64,000 nucleotides of DNA from Taeniopygia guttata. Lineage: Eukaryota > Chordata > Aves > Passeriformes > Estrildidae. The stretch lies in the NCBI RefSeq assembly GCF_048771995.1, contig NC_133027.1, positions 11,094,001 to 11,158,000 on the forward strand, in the 5' to 3' direction. Of the stretch, positions 1-15,060 are shown one piece after another. Each line of letters begins with the position of its first letter. The first letter of the stretch is position 1. Under the pieces are notes generated by a model that saw only the letters and a list, made by a program, of their open reading frames with translations, searched no databases and was not told where the DNA came from. The position numbers were made by a program, and so were the translations under genes.

Positions 1-832
1 CCAGCACTTGGATGTGAGAAGAGATTAAGAGGGACCATGGACTGTGCTCCTTCCACTGGCCTGGATGTGCTTTTCTGTTTTCCAGTAACAACACTATAGC
101 AGAGGGGTGAAGCCTTCAGTGGAATTTTATGTCATATCTACAATAAAAACCACTTTTGGGGCTATTCCTGTATTCTAAGGACTCCTGGCAGTCATGTTCA
201 CAAGGGTAAAATTTTTTGCTTCCAAAAGCAGAATGTCTGTACAGAAAATAGTTTGCTGGAAGCCATACCTGTCCCACTAAATCCCTGCAGCAGTCTGGGT
301 ATGGTTGGAAGAGCCCTGTGTGGCACAGCTCCATCGTGCCCAGGAGCACCCTGACAGCAGAGCACTACGGGCAGTCATGGGCTCAGGCCTGAGTCCTTCC
401 CCAGCCTGGTGTTATTTACTGGTGCAGACCTGTCTGTCCAGCCCAGCATCCCAACAACACTGGGAAGAAAGAAAACTTTGCTGGCAAAGGTTTCCAGGAC
501 CCCCAGCCAGCAGACAAAGAGTTACTGACAAGAATATAGATAGCCTCCACCTGGAGGTTAAGCCCCTGAGACAAACCCCAGACCAGAGGATGGGGGATCA
601 GTCAGAGAACCTCACCTTGAAAGCTCACTGAGCCCTCACCTACAACACTTAAAGGGTGGAGTAATATTGGTGCTGAAGTGATATTATTTTGGCATTGCTA
701 GAATGGAAGCTTGAAAAGAATTATTTCATACAATTCCTAAAATAGCACTGTGATGAATTTAAGCTCATTTAAATGAATGCTGACTTTTTTTTCTATTGGG
801 TGAGATAGTCCTTTAAGACTATAAATACCTAC

Positions 833-849
833 TTTTTTTTTTTTTTTTT
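833..849. repeat. Poly-T tract
   Basis: An uninterrupted run of 17 T. It may be a poly-A tail remnant read on the other strand, but no element body can be recognised beside it. Confidence 0.8.
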
Positions 850-3800
850 GTGGTTTGTTTGTTTATGTCTTATAGAGATCTTGCTAATAAAGAGAGGACA
901 AGGGAGCATGAAAGATGGAAGAGAGAGGTTCAACATTTTTAATTTTGACCCTAGCATTGCCCCTGGACAAACCACTAAACAGTTGAGTTTGCATATGATA
1001 TAAATTTCTTAGCCCCTTGTGGGTAATGAGAGCTGCAGGATAATTAATCACATCATCACTTCAAAAGATAATATGTACAACCCTAATATTTTCAAATTTC
1101 ATAAAGATGACACAAAGGCAGCTGGAAACCTGCCAGACTTCAGAAGAGTTATTGAATTATATGCACAGTATCGAGGCACGACATGCATGGATGAAAAAAT
1201 CAATGTTTTGTAGAAAGAAACAGAAACTGAGAAATAACATGATAATGGATAAAGAGACGTACAGGGGTCAACATTTTTGCTCTGTGATATTACACAGGCT
1301 GATCATTTCTTGTGCTTGATTAATTGGTCTCCTCCATGTTTTGATCCCCACAATGTTTCTGAGATGATAGACAATTCTGTTCTTGCTCTCCCCATGTGTG
1401 CTTCAAACCTCTTGCAACTGCAAAAAAAGGTGCCAATGATCTCAAACATAGGATCAGCAGTTTTATCACATTTGTTGACAGGTAGCAGCTCTCAGCATAA
1501 CGTAAGCAAATGACCTAATAAGGTTGTGTAAATATACACACCGTCATTAAATATGTGTAATAGCTATTATAATTTGATATATTCTTAGCTGTCAGCAGGT
1601 TTTGGACTGGGCTCTGGGTGTTCCTGTGTGGCAGCTCAGGCAGAGGTGGCAGCCAGCAGACCCCTGGCAGGCACTGCCAGCTCTGGGAGTGCTGTGAACA
1701 GGGAGCTGTGCAGAGGTGAAGAGAGCAGCGCCCCGAGAGAGCCTTTGGGGGATGCACAGGAGCAAACAAATGAAACAAACTGCGAGGAGATCTCTGCTCT
1801 CCTGTGCGGCCATCGCAGCGCTGAGTCCAAAACACCACCAGAGCCAAACATGGCTGTTACAAGTAAAGGAAAATATAATGAGTTTTCTTTTTTGGCTACC
1901 ACTGAAAAAATATAGGGCTTGTGATTGTCTGGTTTTGTGTTAATACTCGACAATTCTGCTTGTGCAAAACCAACAATAGTATTTTAGGACTTTATTCCAA
2001 ATACAGTGTGGGGAATGAGACTGACCAACTTCTTTAGTTAGGATAGGTCCCATTTCTACATATCCTAGTTTTGCCTTTTCACTGAAGGAGAAAAACTATT
2101 GAGAGTTGGAAAGTAAATAATTAGATTTTAAGTGCAGAAAGTGCCTTCTTTTTCAGAGCTGGTGCCAGAATCACTTCCAGGTATGACAAGAAATCGAGAA
2201 CTTGCATCTAAATCCTGGGATTTAATTTTGTTCTTCCTCATTTGCCATCAAGGAAGAACTCACGGAATGCTTTGCACTGGAGGTGGCAATGAGGATTTCA
2301 AAAATCCATTTAAATATAAAACAACTACATTTAGAAAGGTAAAAAATAAGGGGAAAAGGTGTAGGGCTTTATTTAATCTGCCCTTTATCACTACTCTAAA
2401 TGGGGGCTCAAAATTACTATCTATGAGATATTTAACTCTAAATACTAAGGAAGAAAAATTTGGCCAAAACTCATGACAAGTCCTCTGTTTTGTCAGTGTG
2501 AAATACTTGATAATTTGTAATGCACTTAGTCATTAATCATTTTAAAGGGCTTTTAAATGGGCATGGAAGTCCTTTGAGTCTTTTCCATATACAGACATTG
2601 GATCAGAAACCTTTGCTACAAATTACTTTTGTCTGGAGTTCTAATACAAAATCAACTTGAGAACAAGGGAAATACATCACTGTTAAATTTTATTATAAGA
2701 CAGAGCCCTTATAACACATCATGGGAAACATTCTTGAGCTGCTCTATTAATAACAGCAGTGCCTGATTTCTTTGGTTTAAACTTACCTTTTTCACATTTT
2801 CTTGTGACATTTTCCAGATATAAATTGTTATGATGAAGAGTCATTCAAAGCAAGGGAAAAAGCTGTAATTATGTTTTCTCTTTTCTAAAAGAGAGTGGGG
2901 CAGGAGGGGGATTATTTTACACAGATCAGTGAAGGACGCCCTAATAAAGATTGGTCTGGAACATTTCTTTTTATGACAATTGACTTATCAGCAAGAGCCA
3001 TTGCAGCAAATCTGGAAATTACATAATTGCCAGAAACTATAGATATTTGACTTGGCAAGAACTTTAGGTGTCTCTGATTTATTATTTTAAGAATTTGGCT
3101 CTGCAGAGATGAAGAAATGTTTAATGAAAGAACAGTAGAATTCAAATGAAATAGGCATACATTGTTTTCAGAGGCTATATTTAACTACATTGTCACTTCT
3201 ACTGTAACACAAATAAACTAAACTGAAAATGTCCAGGGTGACAAACTGGCAGAGAGATCAATCTGCAAGAAAATACTAATTTCAACAGCTACACACTCAT
3301 CTTTTCCTCTACATTTTGTACTACCCTTTGGGCAAGCTCTTCGTGGGTCATTCATTATAATAGATATTATCCCTTTTAGCACAGGCAAAATAATAGAACT
3401 GTAAAGCTGAAAGAAACTTGTTTATGAGAAATTGCATTTTTTAATCTGTCTTTCACAAGGCACTGAATCCTTTTCAAGCAGCAAAGTTTAAAGGCATTAC
3501 GTATTATTAAATTTAAGAGAAATGTAGGTGACTAAGATCAGAGTGGTGAAGTGGGAATGCTCTAAGTACTTATTTTAGGTTTGGAGGGCTTGCACACCAC
3601 TGCAATTCTGAAAACACCCATGATAATTGTCTGTATCAGAAGACCAGGTCATGGCACGGTAGATTAAGGTGAAAGTCTTTGCTTAAACCATTTGCATCAA
3701 AGAGATTTACTTTGGCAAGTCCTCCAGGAGACATTTTCCCTTTGATAAACTTCAGCCTCTTTCTGGAGAAATGCTATTTCCTGAAAATGGTTTATCATCT

Positions 3801-5705
3801 GCTCTTTAATATCTCTTCATGTTTCTCGTGTTATCTTACTACCTCACGGAGGAGTTGCTGAGACATCCCACAGTTTATGTGTCTTGGCATTGAGCTGGGC
3901 AGCAGCAGCTAGAATCAATGCCACCACTGCTGCTCCTGGCAGCAGCTGCTGACTGCTGCAAAGGGAAGAAATCCTGCCGTGGTGTGAGATCCACATTCCT
4001 ATCTCTGAGAAGACACAACAGCTGGCACCACCATCACCCATCAGACCAGAAACGTTGAGTCTGCTATCAGGCTGCAGCTTCTCTGCTGGCACTTGGACAA
4101 ATCACATCTCTGCCAGGGCTCTGATCATCTTTGTTATGGAGGAGTAAAAAGCCTTGTTAGAAAAAAATGTTTCTCTTGAAGTGGAAAACTCACATTATTT
4201 ATTTCAGTATCAGAAGATTAGGAAGAAATAAAGCAAGAAGTCACATAGAGCCACTTTGTTATCGCCTTATTTTTTTTCCAAGAGTCAATACTGAATAGAT
4301 GTTAGTGGACATGTTGGGAAAGGGGAGATACACCAAAGAGTCTTATTTTACCTAAATGATAGAGATATCAATAGCAATAGATTAATATTGCTTCATATTT
4401 CTCCTGTTCCATATCAACCCTGTTATCATTAACTACTGCTACATAGACAAAGATGTCTCCAGACACCTGAACACCAAAATCTTCTTTCCTCAAGCTTGAC
4501 TAGATGATTCCAAGTAAGTTTTTAGCAAATAGGATTCAATGAGTATTCCTATGTTCATTAGCAACAAAATATGGAAGCATCACAAAATGGAGCACCTGTT
4601 CAGCCTGGGCTTTACCCCCCAGTCCATGTAATCAGGAGCAGCATGGCTCGTGCTGCATGTTGTGCTACAGCTGAATGGGATCGATTATTTACTGGGGAGA
4701 ATTCCACTCAACGCTGGCCTGAAGCCCTACACCAAGAGTCAAACCTGTATCATTTCAGGGGAATCTGAACTACTTTGAGGGGGGCGAGTGGGTTGTGTTT
4801 GGTTTGCTGGATTTTTTTTTTAGAGAACTTTTAGAACAAACTGTAAAAAGTCTGTTAGATATAAGAACTATCTATTCTTTTTTTTTTTCTATTGGTTTTC
4901 TTTAATAGCTTAATCTATTAAGAATGTTGATTCTCGGTGCAATTATACAAATGTAAACAGGAAGTATTTTGAAATGGTAACAAGATTTGAACTCTCTACT
5001 GATGCAAGATGACATAAGACCAACTCACAAAAAATTGTCTCAGAGTGTATTACAGGAAAACTTGAGCCTATTATAGATTATTAGCTTTTTCATTATATAA
5101 GGAGGGTTAATATGAAAAACTTTATATGTGTTTTCACATATTTTGCACTATTGCCCATCTTTATTCCAAAATACTATAAAATTGGCATTCAAATCCTCTA
5201 AAAAAATCCATTTATGCTATGTTTTTTTGCTATAACTTATTTGACTACTTACCTTTTTTTCCATTTCATCAGAATCATGACCAGTGTGTCGTCTGCTATT
5301 TAGAAGTTTTTTCATGGCAATAAAAAAATCCCACAAGAATTAGATTACCAATTATTTTACAGCTTATTCAGCTGCAAAGACTTCACTCATTTTTGAGTGA
5401 ATAGATTGTTGGTAGAATACATATAGTTTATCTGCTATAGCTCTATTTCAACCTGGACTGAAAAATGTTATTTAAGCAAAGTTTGCTCTTCTCCTCTTAG
5501 AATGTAGCTAGGGAAAAATATATCATTTGGGTTGCATTAATAATTTAAAGCAACTTTTTTTCATACTTCAGAAAGTGAAATTTGCCAAGTTTTGAGGCTT
5601 TGGAAAATCTGTTTATACATGCTCAGGAGTTAGCAAAAATTTCCCTGCACTGAGAATATTCTTTTCTCATCTAGATGCCCAAAATCCTTCTGCAAAATGC
5701 TGCAA

Positions 5706-5860
5706 TACACACACACACACAAAAAAAAAAAGAACCAAAATCAAAACCAAAACCAACCAACAAAAAAAAAACCCACCCCAAACAAAAAACTCCACCAGAA
5801 GCAATAACAAAATCAATGACAAGAACAGCCACCAAAAAAAATCAACAAAAACAAAATATA
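5706..5860. repeat. A/C-rich low-complexity tract
   Basis: It begins with a short (CA)n run and continues as A-runs interrupted by CC and ACC for about 150 bases on the + strand. The composition matches the tract in NT5C1B intron 2 (15,880-15,985). No element body is recognisable next to it. Confidence 0.85.
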
Positions 5861-8800
5861 AAATCTATTGTCATGTATCAAGAATCTTTTGGCCAATGCT
5901 TCTGAGCTATTCAGATGCTGTTATAGCGAGGTAAATTAGAACTGCAGGATTTAAATTTTTCCCTGCTCTCAGTAGTACTTTTTTGACATTCATGACTGAC
6001 AAGGATTAATAATTTGATGTAATTCAGATGAACTGGAGATCTAAGGGACTTTACAAAGGGTTTCTAACTTAAACTATTCTTACAGGACAGAAAAAAGAAA
6101 CAAACAAACAGAAACCTATTGCTATAACATAACAACTTTTCCCTTTGAAAAGAGTTTGCAGCCAACAAAACAAACCCAGTTACTCCTATGCCATTTTCCA
6201 TTTCTATGATGGTCTATTAAGTGTTAAAGATTTAACTTCTGTGTGGGCTGTATGCAGCCCTTGTCACTGGAGGTCTGCTGTGGCTCATTTGAGATTTCTC
6301 CTGATGAAAATAACCCACTACTGGTAGGAAAGATAGGACTTTGACCATAGAACTTATTTAAAAGATGTGGAAGAAGGTTATGCATAAGGACAAGTATTCT
6401 AAAATCAGTTAAAGAAGACAGTGAGAAATACCATGTTCAAATATCTGTGATATTATTTGAGATAACAAGTATCAACAGGAACTGTGTCTCTTCAGTAGGA
6501 ATGAATGGATCCAGACTCGAGAACAAATGGTACCAGTAGTGATAAGCACTACTTACTTCTGGATTTTCTAAACAACAGATTTCATCACACACCTCCTGCC
6601 TGGATAAGAAGACATGTTATTTTTATTTGATTAGCATAAATGGGAAGGATACTAGAGAAGCAGTATCTACAGAGAGCGATATGGGTAGGTTTTTTATCAA
6701 AAAACTAGCAATGAAGTCAGCTGAAAATAAATTGAAGATACAAAGAAGTATTCAAAGTTTTGAGTCAAAAATAGAAAGAAAGAAAAATTGCATTTATTTA
6801 CTAGCAGTGTGTATTGCAATAATGTGTCTAAGGGGTGAATGCAGGACCAGCTCAGCCTTCTGACTAAACAGTTGCATCCCAGCATCACGCAAATCCTGAT
6901 TTACAATAATCCTCTGAATCTCTGTGAGCAGACAGGGCAAAATAAAAGGACATGACTGCGCATCACAAGAACATTCAATGCACTTTAATTAAAAGCAAAA
7001 GCTGGCAGTGGCTAGAACTGTCACCAGAGAAGTGACAAATTTGAACAGGCCACTGGGACCTGTCAGGGTGTCTCCAAATGCTACACTTAATCCAATCCCC
7101 CAGTGATTCACTGAGTTTTAATGCATTAACAACCCTTCCTATCAACTTGTATAATCTCCCTCATGCCACAGACCACCGAATTTCACACAGTGATATACAT
7201 ACAAGCCCAGCAAAATGACAGAATATATATTTCAGATGAACAGAAGCTACTAGTTGAGTTGTGCTTACACAGCAACAGGCTGCCAATGAGTAAACCTGAA
7301 CTGATACTGCCAGGAGCAGGCACAGCAGCACCGGGCCAGCCCGGGCTGTACAAACATCTGCTAGATGCCCTGTGCCCTTTACTGCTGCCACATTGACACA
7401 CCAGTACCCAATATAACTACTTTGAAGACCCTTGGGTGAAGATCCTTGGATAATCTTTGACCATAGTTCTCTCTCCATCTTTTGGTAAGTCTGTAGCTCC
7501 TAGCTTTGGAGCCCTCCACAGAGGTTGCCAGGCAAAGTCCTACAGTACCTTTGGAGAAACTTCACATTAATCTTGTTGAAAAGTCTCAGATTCAGAGGTC
7601 TGGATTCATTCCCCCACACTGTGCCAGCATTACACACACACATATATTTGCCAAAGGCATTGACCTCAGCAGTACAGTCACCTGAGGCTCTCTGTGTGAA
7701 AGAGAAGAGAAGAGGGTGCAAGTTAAGCCTTCAGTGTAATGAACAGTCTTCTACACATACTTTTTTTTTTTTTTCTTTACAGAGAAAGAACATATTGAAT
7801 ATATCCAACTTGGAAATTTTCTGTACAGGAAGGAAAATAGGATGAAAGCTGGACAGTTAATGTGTTTTCTTCAAAGTGAGGAGCTGAAGTTGATAACATA
7901 TTTATATCATCTATGACGTACTGAAATTTCATTGAGTGTCTTTTTTTTCTGCAATTTTACAACACCACTTAAAATGAGGTATAGCACCATTTAAAATTAT
8001 TTTGTGATATAGGTACTTACTACTAAATTGTAGAAGCCTCTGACTGGAAACATTACTTTTATATTATTACTGGTGTTGCTCTTGTCATTATTGTTATCTT
8101 TCCACACTCTCAAGAAAAACATTGAAAACAGAGAAATGTAAACACTGCTTTAATATAAATAATACAACTTGAAAGTCACTTTCAAGGGAATTAAAAACAG
8201 GCTGCTGAAGTGTTCTCTACCATGATGCAAGCACAGTAAGAATTGATGAACGTGTCTGACAAATGTTCAAGTTGCTAAAACAAAAGGAGAAACCTTAGCA
8301 GGAGGAGATTTTGAGTGTGGGTCTCACCTTCAGTTGCAGCTGAGTCCCATAACCTCAGCTCATAACCCCTGCACCAGGAAATTCCCACTAGCAATCACAC
8401 CAACTAGGTCAGCCCAGATTTCTCGGCTCTGTGGGGGCCAAGTGCAGGAGCGGGACTGAAACACTGCACTGCAAATGCACGACACAGCAGCACAGCTGTG
8501 GGAAAGCATGTGGGGAATGGCAACTGTGGGAGCCTCACACTTAATGTTTGAGCTTGGAAAGGTCTGCAAAAATAATCTTCCTTCTACTGAGAGGATTTGA
8601 GAAGGGAGGAGGGGTGTCATATGGGGAGCACCTTCCTGTGTGTTCCTACAGCAGCAAACACAACAGCTCCCCGATGCTTTCTGAGGCTCTTGGAAACTAG
8701 CACAACACAAACAATAACACATTATCATTGCTTTTAGTCCTTACCTGTTTTCTCCCAAAAGCTTTACTTGCCAAAAGGAGGGAGGGGACCTGAACCAGAA

Positions 8801-11800
8801 ATGGGCTACACATTCCCTGGAAAAAAAGAATCACATCATAACTCAAATAACGGAGATGTTGTGTACAGGTTGCTGACAGGTTTGAAGCCATAGCTTAGAG
8901 AAACCCTAAATCTTCCCTTCCATTTGCACTTCTGGCTCCTCTTTCCCCATCAGGAGTGCTGCACTAATCACTTAGAATCCTATTTTTGGACCTGGGCGGT
9001 AACTGTGCAGCCAAAAGCACTCTTGCTGCAATTAAACTTTGTCTCCTTTATTAGTAGGTATAATCACATCATCCCACACCCCTTGCTTGGAGAAACTGGT
9101 ACATTTTATGACTATATTCCTATTCTTCATTACCTAGGAGATTGTAAAAAGTGTATTTTTTTTCTTATATTCATAAAGAGACAAACAAAAGCTTGCTCTC
9201 AAGGACAGCAGCAGGATGGCTGGCTATGTAAACAAAATTCCTGTTGCCCAGTCTGCTCTGTAGGTGAGTTACACTGTGGGTTAAGGCTCAAATGAAACTT
9301 GGTACGTGTGAGAAGAGGAAAGGCAGAAGTTCTGGTTTTGGAATGCAGTGGATCTGTTTATCCGATGTGTGAATAGCAACAGTGCAGTAGCAGTCAGTGG
9401 ATGATTCTGCTCTGATAGCTCTGCTCTGCCATTGCTCTTGCTGTCCAAAGCCCGTGGGACCGCTCTGCTGTCCCATCAGGGGTGCCCAGCAGCTCCATCA
9501 GTGTCACTCTGGTGCACACATTGTTTGATACCTTCCTCCAATTCAGGAAATGGGTGGGAAACCAGTTTGCTTGAACGGGTTTCTCTAAACACCCTGGAGC
9601 AGCAGGAGGAGAAACACATCTAACAGACTTGTTTGTTCTCCCCATTTTTAAAACTATAACTAGCACAGTGCAATAGAGATTAAGCAATACCTTTGTGGTA
9701 GTTTTGCACAACCACATTAAAAAAAAAATCTAAGAATCTTTTTTAATACTATGTCCTCATTAAAGATTTTAACCTAATTGAATACTTAACATGAACCATC
9801 GTGGACAATAGCACAACTAAACTATTGGTATTTAATACAGAATATGACATGTAATTACCAGAGTGAATCTTAGAATAGTTTAATGTCTTTTGTTATGGTA
9901 AAATGAATCAATAGGGTTTCAACATTTCAGTTTCAGTCTTGCACAAACACATCCCTGTGTGGAGCTGTTTGCGTGACTAGACCCTCCATTAATTTCCATT
10001 AATAAAGAGATAATTAGTGCATAATGAAAAATGTTCAAACAACTGTCTCTATTATAGAGAACTGAATCTAAAATTTTTCATGATATTCAACTTTTTATTC
10101 AGTAGGATCTTGAAACCCCAAAGGGTTTGTATGTACAATTTATCTACATTCCATCTTATGTGTGGTTGTTTTGCAATGCAAATATTCTTCTGTTTAAGCT
10201 TGCAACGGGGACAAACCTTTCTCCAGCTCATTTTTTTCCCCCTTTGTGCTAAGTGCCTACAGGGTGATACCTACAGAGTGTAACAAAGTCAAATCCTGAA
10301 CAGCTGAACCTGTTATTATTGACATATTTATTGTCATTTGTCTTTGTTTTTATTGATACAAAACTTCACTAGACTTGACTTTACTAGAGATTTGTTTCTC
10401 ACTCAGAAAAAAACCCCACTATATTTTGATAGCATATGTGCCTTATTTAGTGCCTTTTCTGACCACAGATTTTCAACAAGACTCCATTTCTGTCCTATTT
10501 GTCATAGTCCACATTCTTGAAAAGATGGCTAGGACTGCTTGCTCACTGAATGCTTCTCAATTCTCCCTGTGGCAAACTGCTAGATGGAGCAGACATATTC
10601 ATCTTTGGAGATAAGACACCATTTTTCTGCTTTTTTAATTAGCATCTAGGTAAAAATAATATTTTATCTGAATCTCACAATTCTTCTTGATTTGTTTTGC
10701 ATGTCACAGTTATGTGACGAGTCTTTCTTGGGGGTAAAGATAGGTGAAATATTATTGTTCAGAACAGTTGGAAGAGATTTCAGTTCTAAAAGTTTGGTTA
10801 CAGTTATGTTTTTCTAGGAAAAAATACATTAAGTCCTTTAAAGAGAAGAAATCTCCCAAAAGCCAAAGATAAAATTTGGCTGCTGATTTCCTTCTGAGAA
10901 GATTAAAGATTAGAATTAACATTAGTAATAAGGCAAGTGAAACTTGTATTGCAATGATTAAACTGGATTTCCTTGGGAAGAGAGATCCTGGCTCAGCAAA
11001 TCTTACTGAACATTCCTCTGAATTTGTGCTGGATTCAGCTTTCCTTGTCACCTGTCTCATGAATATTGGAAGGAGTCATGCTTAGAATGATGGAGGTGGA
11101 ATAGATCATCTAAGAACAAAATATCTGTGTTGTTAGGGAATTTATGTGGCTGTTGCAAATGAACATACTATTAAAGACCCTAGCAAAGCAATGCCAGGGG
11201 AAAATGAAAGGCAGTTGCCATAGATTGTAATGTGATGCCACAGGTTTTTGCATTCTTGTTTCCCTGCACAACACAGGGGGTGGAAAGTGGGAGAAGAAGA
11301 GAGAGAAAATGAAAAACACTCTGCAGAGGGACCAAAAGAAAGTGTCATGAGATGACAAAGGAAAGTGAATACTATGATGCAATACTGAAGGTTTCTTCAG
11401 CATAAACAAATGTGTCTTCTAGGCATGATGTGGCTTCATATGCACATCTTTGGCACAATAGAACTGCTTTTTTATTTCTGCCTGTGTTAGAACAAATTTG
11501 ATAGCAGCAGGCAGGCAAACAAAGGAATATAGACTGCCTGAGATCCACATTGAGGATTTGTAGAAATCATGTAGAAATGTAGAAACACATGTAGAAAATC
11601 ACCTGCTAACTGGTTTGTAGAATCAGTTCCTCAATACTAGGACTGTATTAGAGGTGTTTATACTATCTACAAACAGGAGGATTTTGCAAATTATTTATCT
11701 GGCTGGCAGATGTGATGTGGCAGTGTTATTACACATTTTGTCATGCCAGGTTGACAGATCAAAATCATTCTCAGGTTCCTTCCTTCTGCAAACACCACAC

Positions 11801-13902
11801 TCGTGCTACAGGTATTGGGCTCTCAGCATGAAAAATCACAATGCATAGATGAAGTAAAATTCAGTGCAACTGCTCTCTGAAGTGACCCTGGCATGACTCT
11901 GGGAGAGTTAGGTTCTAGATTCTATACGTTTGTAATATAACTAGGCACAATGCATACTGGGATCTATACATTTAAAGAGAGATAACATCCTTCCAATAAA
12001 AAAAATTCTTGTAATTTTGCTCTCATTATTTAAAATATATGGAAATATTTAATGTCTTTCCAAATGGAAGTAGGTATCAAGAGAAGAAAAAAAAAACCTA
12101 CAACTTTTTTATTATTTTCAGTAATGTAATTTGAGCTCTTTCTTGAATAAGAACATATAAATCATTCTGAGTGGTTGTTCTTAACACAGGAAAAATATCA
12201 GCAGGTTAAGCAGGGGGACTTTCTTTTTATTTGAATACTTGTAACAGACTTCAGAGAATGTGCATGACTAACTATAAAAATGTACATACAAAGATAGAAA
12301 CATAAATTCTTTTTTTCTTTTTTTATGTAAATGCCCTACAAATTAATGCATGATAACAGAAAATTCCTTTCCTTCCCTTTCCTTTTTAGCTTAGCTCAGA
12401 AACCACAAAGTCATTCAGTTTTGGATCCATTCCTATTTCTCAGACTCCCCAGGAGGTTTAGTGAAAGCAAGACATAGCTCTTTCCTGGAACCCCATGGGC
12501 ATTACTACATGTTTTAGATGTAGATAAGGCTGCTACACTCTGCATTTGGGAGGTCAAGATTTCATTTATAAGGTGCTGAAGCTGGAAGGCTTTCATGTCA
12601 GGCCCTCAGCTCACAGTCTCCAGCAAAAGAGGAAACGGAGGGTATGTCAGCAGCAGGCAGCCAAGCACAGAACAGAGACATGGCAGCTCAGTGCATATGT
12701 TCACACAGCTGAGTGCTGTGTACAGATACCACGTGCATCTGGCAAAGCATTTCTGTTAGCATAGTACTGCTTTCAGCAGTAGTGCATCAGCAGCACTGCT
12801 TGGGCCCAGCACCAGATTATCATATTTTACAGTTTTAGATGTCTTGCACAGATTAAAAGGAGTCTTCACTGTGTAACGACTCTTTGCTTGAGTGGACAGG
12901 AAAGGGGGTAACAAAAATAAAAACCAAGAATGCTACTGAGGAGCTTTGATTTTGCTCCTGAGTAGATGCAGGGTGGTGGAGAACACAGAACAACAAGTCA
13001 GCCTGGGTGCAGCTCTGTAAAAGTATTGTCCCATGTTCACATAATCAATTCAGTTTTGTAACCACTAAATAATTGCTTCCTGATTCCTCCTGTTCTTTTA
13101 CCCTCTTCTCCATGGGCAATGTAACCAGCAGCTTAACTAGGAATTGTCTCTTCTTGGAGATCATCTTCTTAGACTAGTGCTGAAGTCTCTGAGCAGGACA
13201 GCGGTGGTGACTGGGACTAGGAGCTGCTGTTTTGTGACTTGAACCCTTTTTCCAGGTCAGCCTGGCTGCTCAGCCTGATACTGCATGGAGGGGAGCAGAT
13301 GTGGCATATGACATGCTACAGGTCTGAGCTCAGATATGGAAACACACTCAGAGTGAAATAATCAGGATAAAATTCAACAGAAAAAAGCACATCTATCAGT
13401 AGCAGAGCTACTAAAATCAGGTTTGTTCAGACTGAAGTTATGCCTTTTGCAGCTTCCCATGACAACAGCCACTACAATGATCCTAACTCGTGTTTTTACA
13501 TTTGTTTTCTCAATGCACTGCTCTCAGTACCTCTCCTTTGACCTCCTCTTTCCAGCTCCCCTATGGTCAACTCCCATTTCCTTTAACCTCCCCATTTCCA
13601 TCACTTCCCCATTTCCAGATCCCTCCCTGGTTAGCTGGCCATCAGGCAATGTGGTAGATTTGGAGGTGGCAGATCAGCCAGGCAGTATTTGCTACTACAG
13701 CAGGAGACCAAGCAGATAAAGTGCTTTCCTCAGTAGGGCAACAAATTGCACATTACTGTTGATTCTCATTAAACATTTTAACAATTCAAATCTCTTTGAG
13801 ATCTTTATCCTTCTATCAAATTTGTTTGCAGTTGAACATCACTGGGGAAAGACGGACAGATGGTATAATCACATAATCCTCCTTTCACTGGGAAGCCACA
13901 TT

Positions 13903-13925
13903 AAAAAAAAAAAAAAAAAAAAAAA
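13903..13925. repeat. Poly-A tract (23 A)
   Basis: The longest homopolymer in the window, about 1 kb upstream of the NT5C1B start codon. No retroposed sequence or target-site duplication is evident around it. Confidence 0.85.
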
Positions 13926-14928
13926 GGAGGGGCAAAAGTAATAAAACCATCCTGTTTCCTTTTGGAGACTGGATGGAGGCAGAGAGAGCTGACGATCAAA
14001 TACAGATTATGTAGTGGTCAGGGTTGGAATCAGTATTTAGAGTCTTCATGCAATATGCTAAAGGGGCTTTGGATGGTGATCACATGTGCTATGACACAGA
14101 TATCACTATGGGTCTGCTGGGCCATATCCCGTACTGGCTTAGGAGAAAATCCGATTCCTTCTTCACTTTCCACTCTCTCCTGCAGTTTATCAGTGCGGGA
14201 ACCTTTGCTGTGGTTCAGATGGTGATCTGCAGAGGCAGATAGGACCATTTCACACAGCTGTATGAGTATTAGATGCTTCCCATAGCTCTGTGTGGGACTC
14301 TGGATTTTAGGACTACCCCAACCTCATACCAGCACAACAGTTTTTGTGGGTGTGAACACAGTCTCATCCACAATGCCCAAATCGCTCTTTCTTGAAGGTA
14401 TTTTCCATGTGGCATAAAGGACCCAAGGCCACAGACATCGAGCCCATTTTGATTGCTAAAACATATAAGATCTCCTGGGAATTCGTTGCAGTTAAGATTA
14501 AATCGGTTAAGCCATTGCAGTTAAATAACGCATCTCCAAGGCTGCAGGCACCCTGAGTGCTGCCGGGCACGGGGCAGCCGCGGGCACCGCTCCCGAGCGC
14601 CGCGAGGGCAGCGCCGGCGCCGCGCGCGGAGGGGCCGCTGCAGGTGCCGCGAGGGCGGCGGGGAAGCGCCGCAGCGGCGGCTCCGCGCGCCCCGCGCTGA
14701 GGGAGCCTCTGCGGGCGGGCAGCGCCTCGGGTGTGAGGGCCGGGGGGGCCGCCGGGGCTGCTCCGCTCCGGAGGAGGGCCGGACCGCTCCGGGCCGCGTC
14801 CCCAAGCGCGCACAGCGCCAGGGAGAGGCAGCGCCGGTGCCTTCCCCGCCTGGCCGGGGCGGGGCAGGGGCGCGGCCGCTGCCGCCGCTTCCCGGCCGCC
14901 CGTTACGGCCCCGGCTGCGGCAGGAGCC

Positions 14929-15060
14929 ATGAGCGGCACCGGCTCGCAGGAGCCGCCGCCCAGCCGGACGACAGAGGAGGACCGGCAGCTGGAAGCCGAG
15001 CAGGACTGGGCGGCGGCCAAGGCTTTCTACGACAGTCTGGTTACCCAGAGGCCGCGGCCG
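14929..15060 (+). CDS. NT5C1B: NT5C1B coding exon 1
   Basis: Encodes residues 1-44, ending in phase 0 at a strong donor (GTGAGT). The peptide has an acidic, Pro/Ser-containing start and then [10 protein letters not shown], which resembles the N-terminus of NT5C1A (AKIFYDNL). The following intron is only 98 bases. Confidence 0.9.

Larger units (their letters stand above)
1..14540. other. Intergenic DNA upstream of NT5C1B, no gene seen
   Basis: This stretch is AT-rich and carries only short open frames with no family resemblance, no exon-like runs flanked by good splice sites, and no RNA gene I recognise. It holds homopolymer tracts (T17 at 833-849, A23 at 13903-13925), an A/C-rich tract at 5706-5860, and one GC-richer patch near 1600-1830. 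By synteny with the human 2p24 locus, where OSR1 lies beyond NT5C1B, it would be part of the NT5C1B-OSR1 interval. That placement is inferred and not visible here. Confidence 0.7.

Noticed and set aside
1600-1830. GC-rich patch with overlapping frames on both strands
   Set aside because: Too short and CpG-poor for a promoter island, with no recognisable protein or repeat; left as unassigned.
11085-11125. Possible CR1 3' end (GAATGATGGAGGTGGAATAG)
   Set aside because: Only one short word resembles the consensus and no ordered further matches follow.
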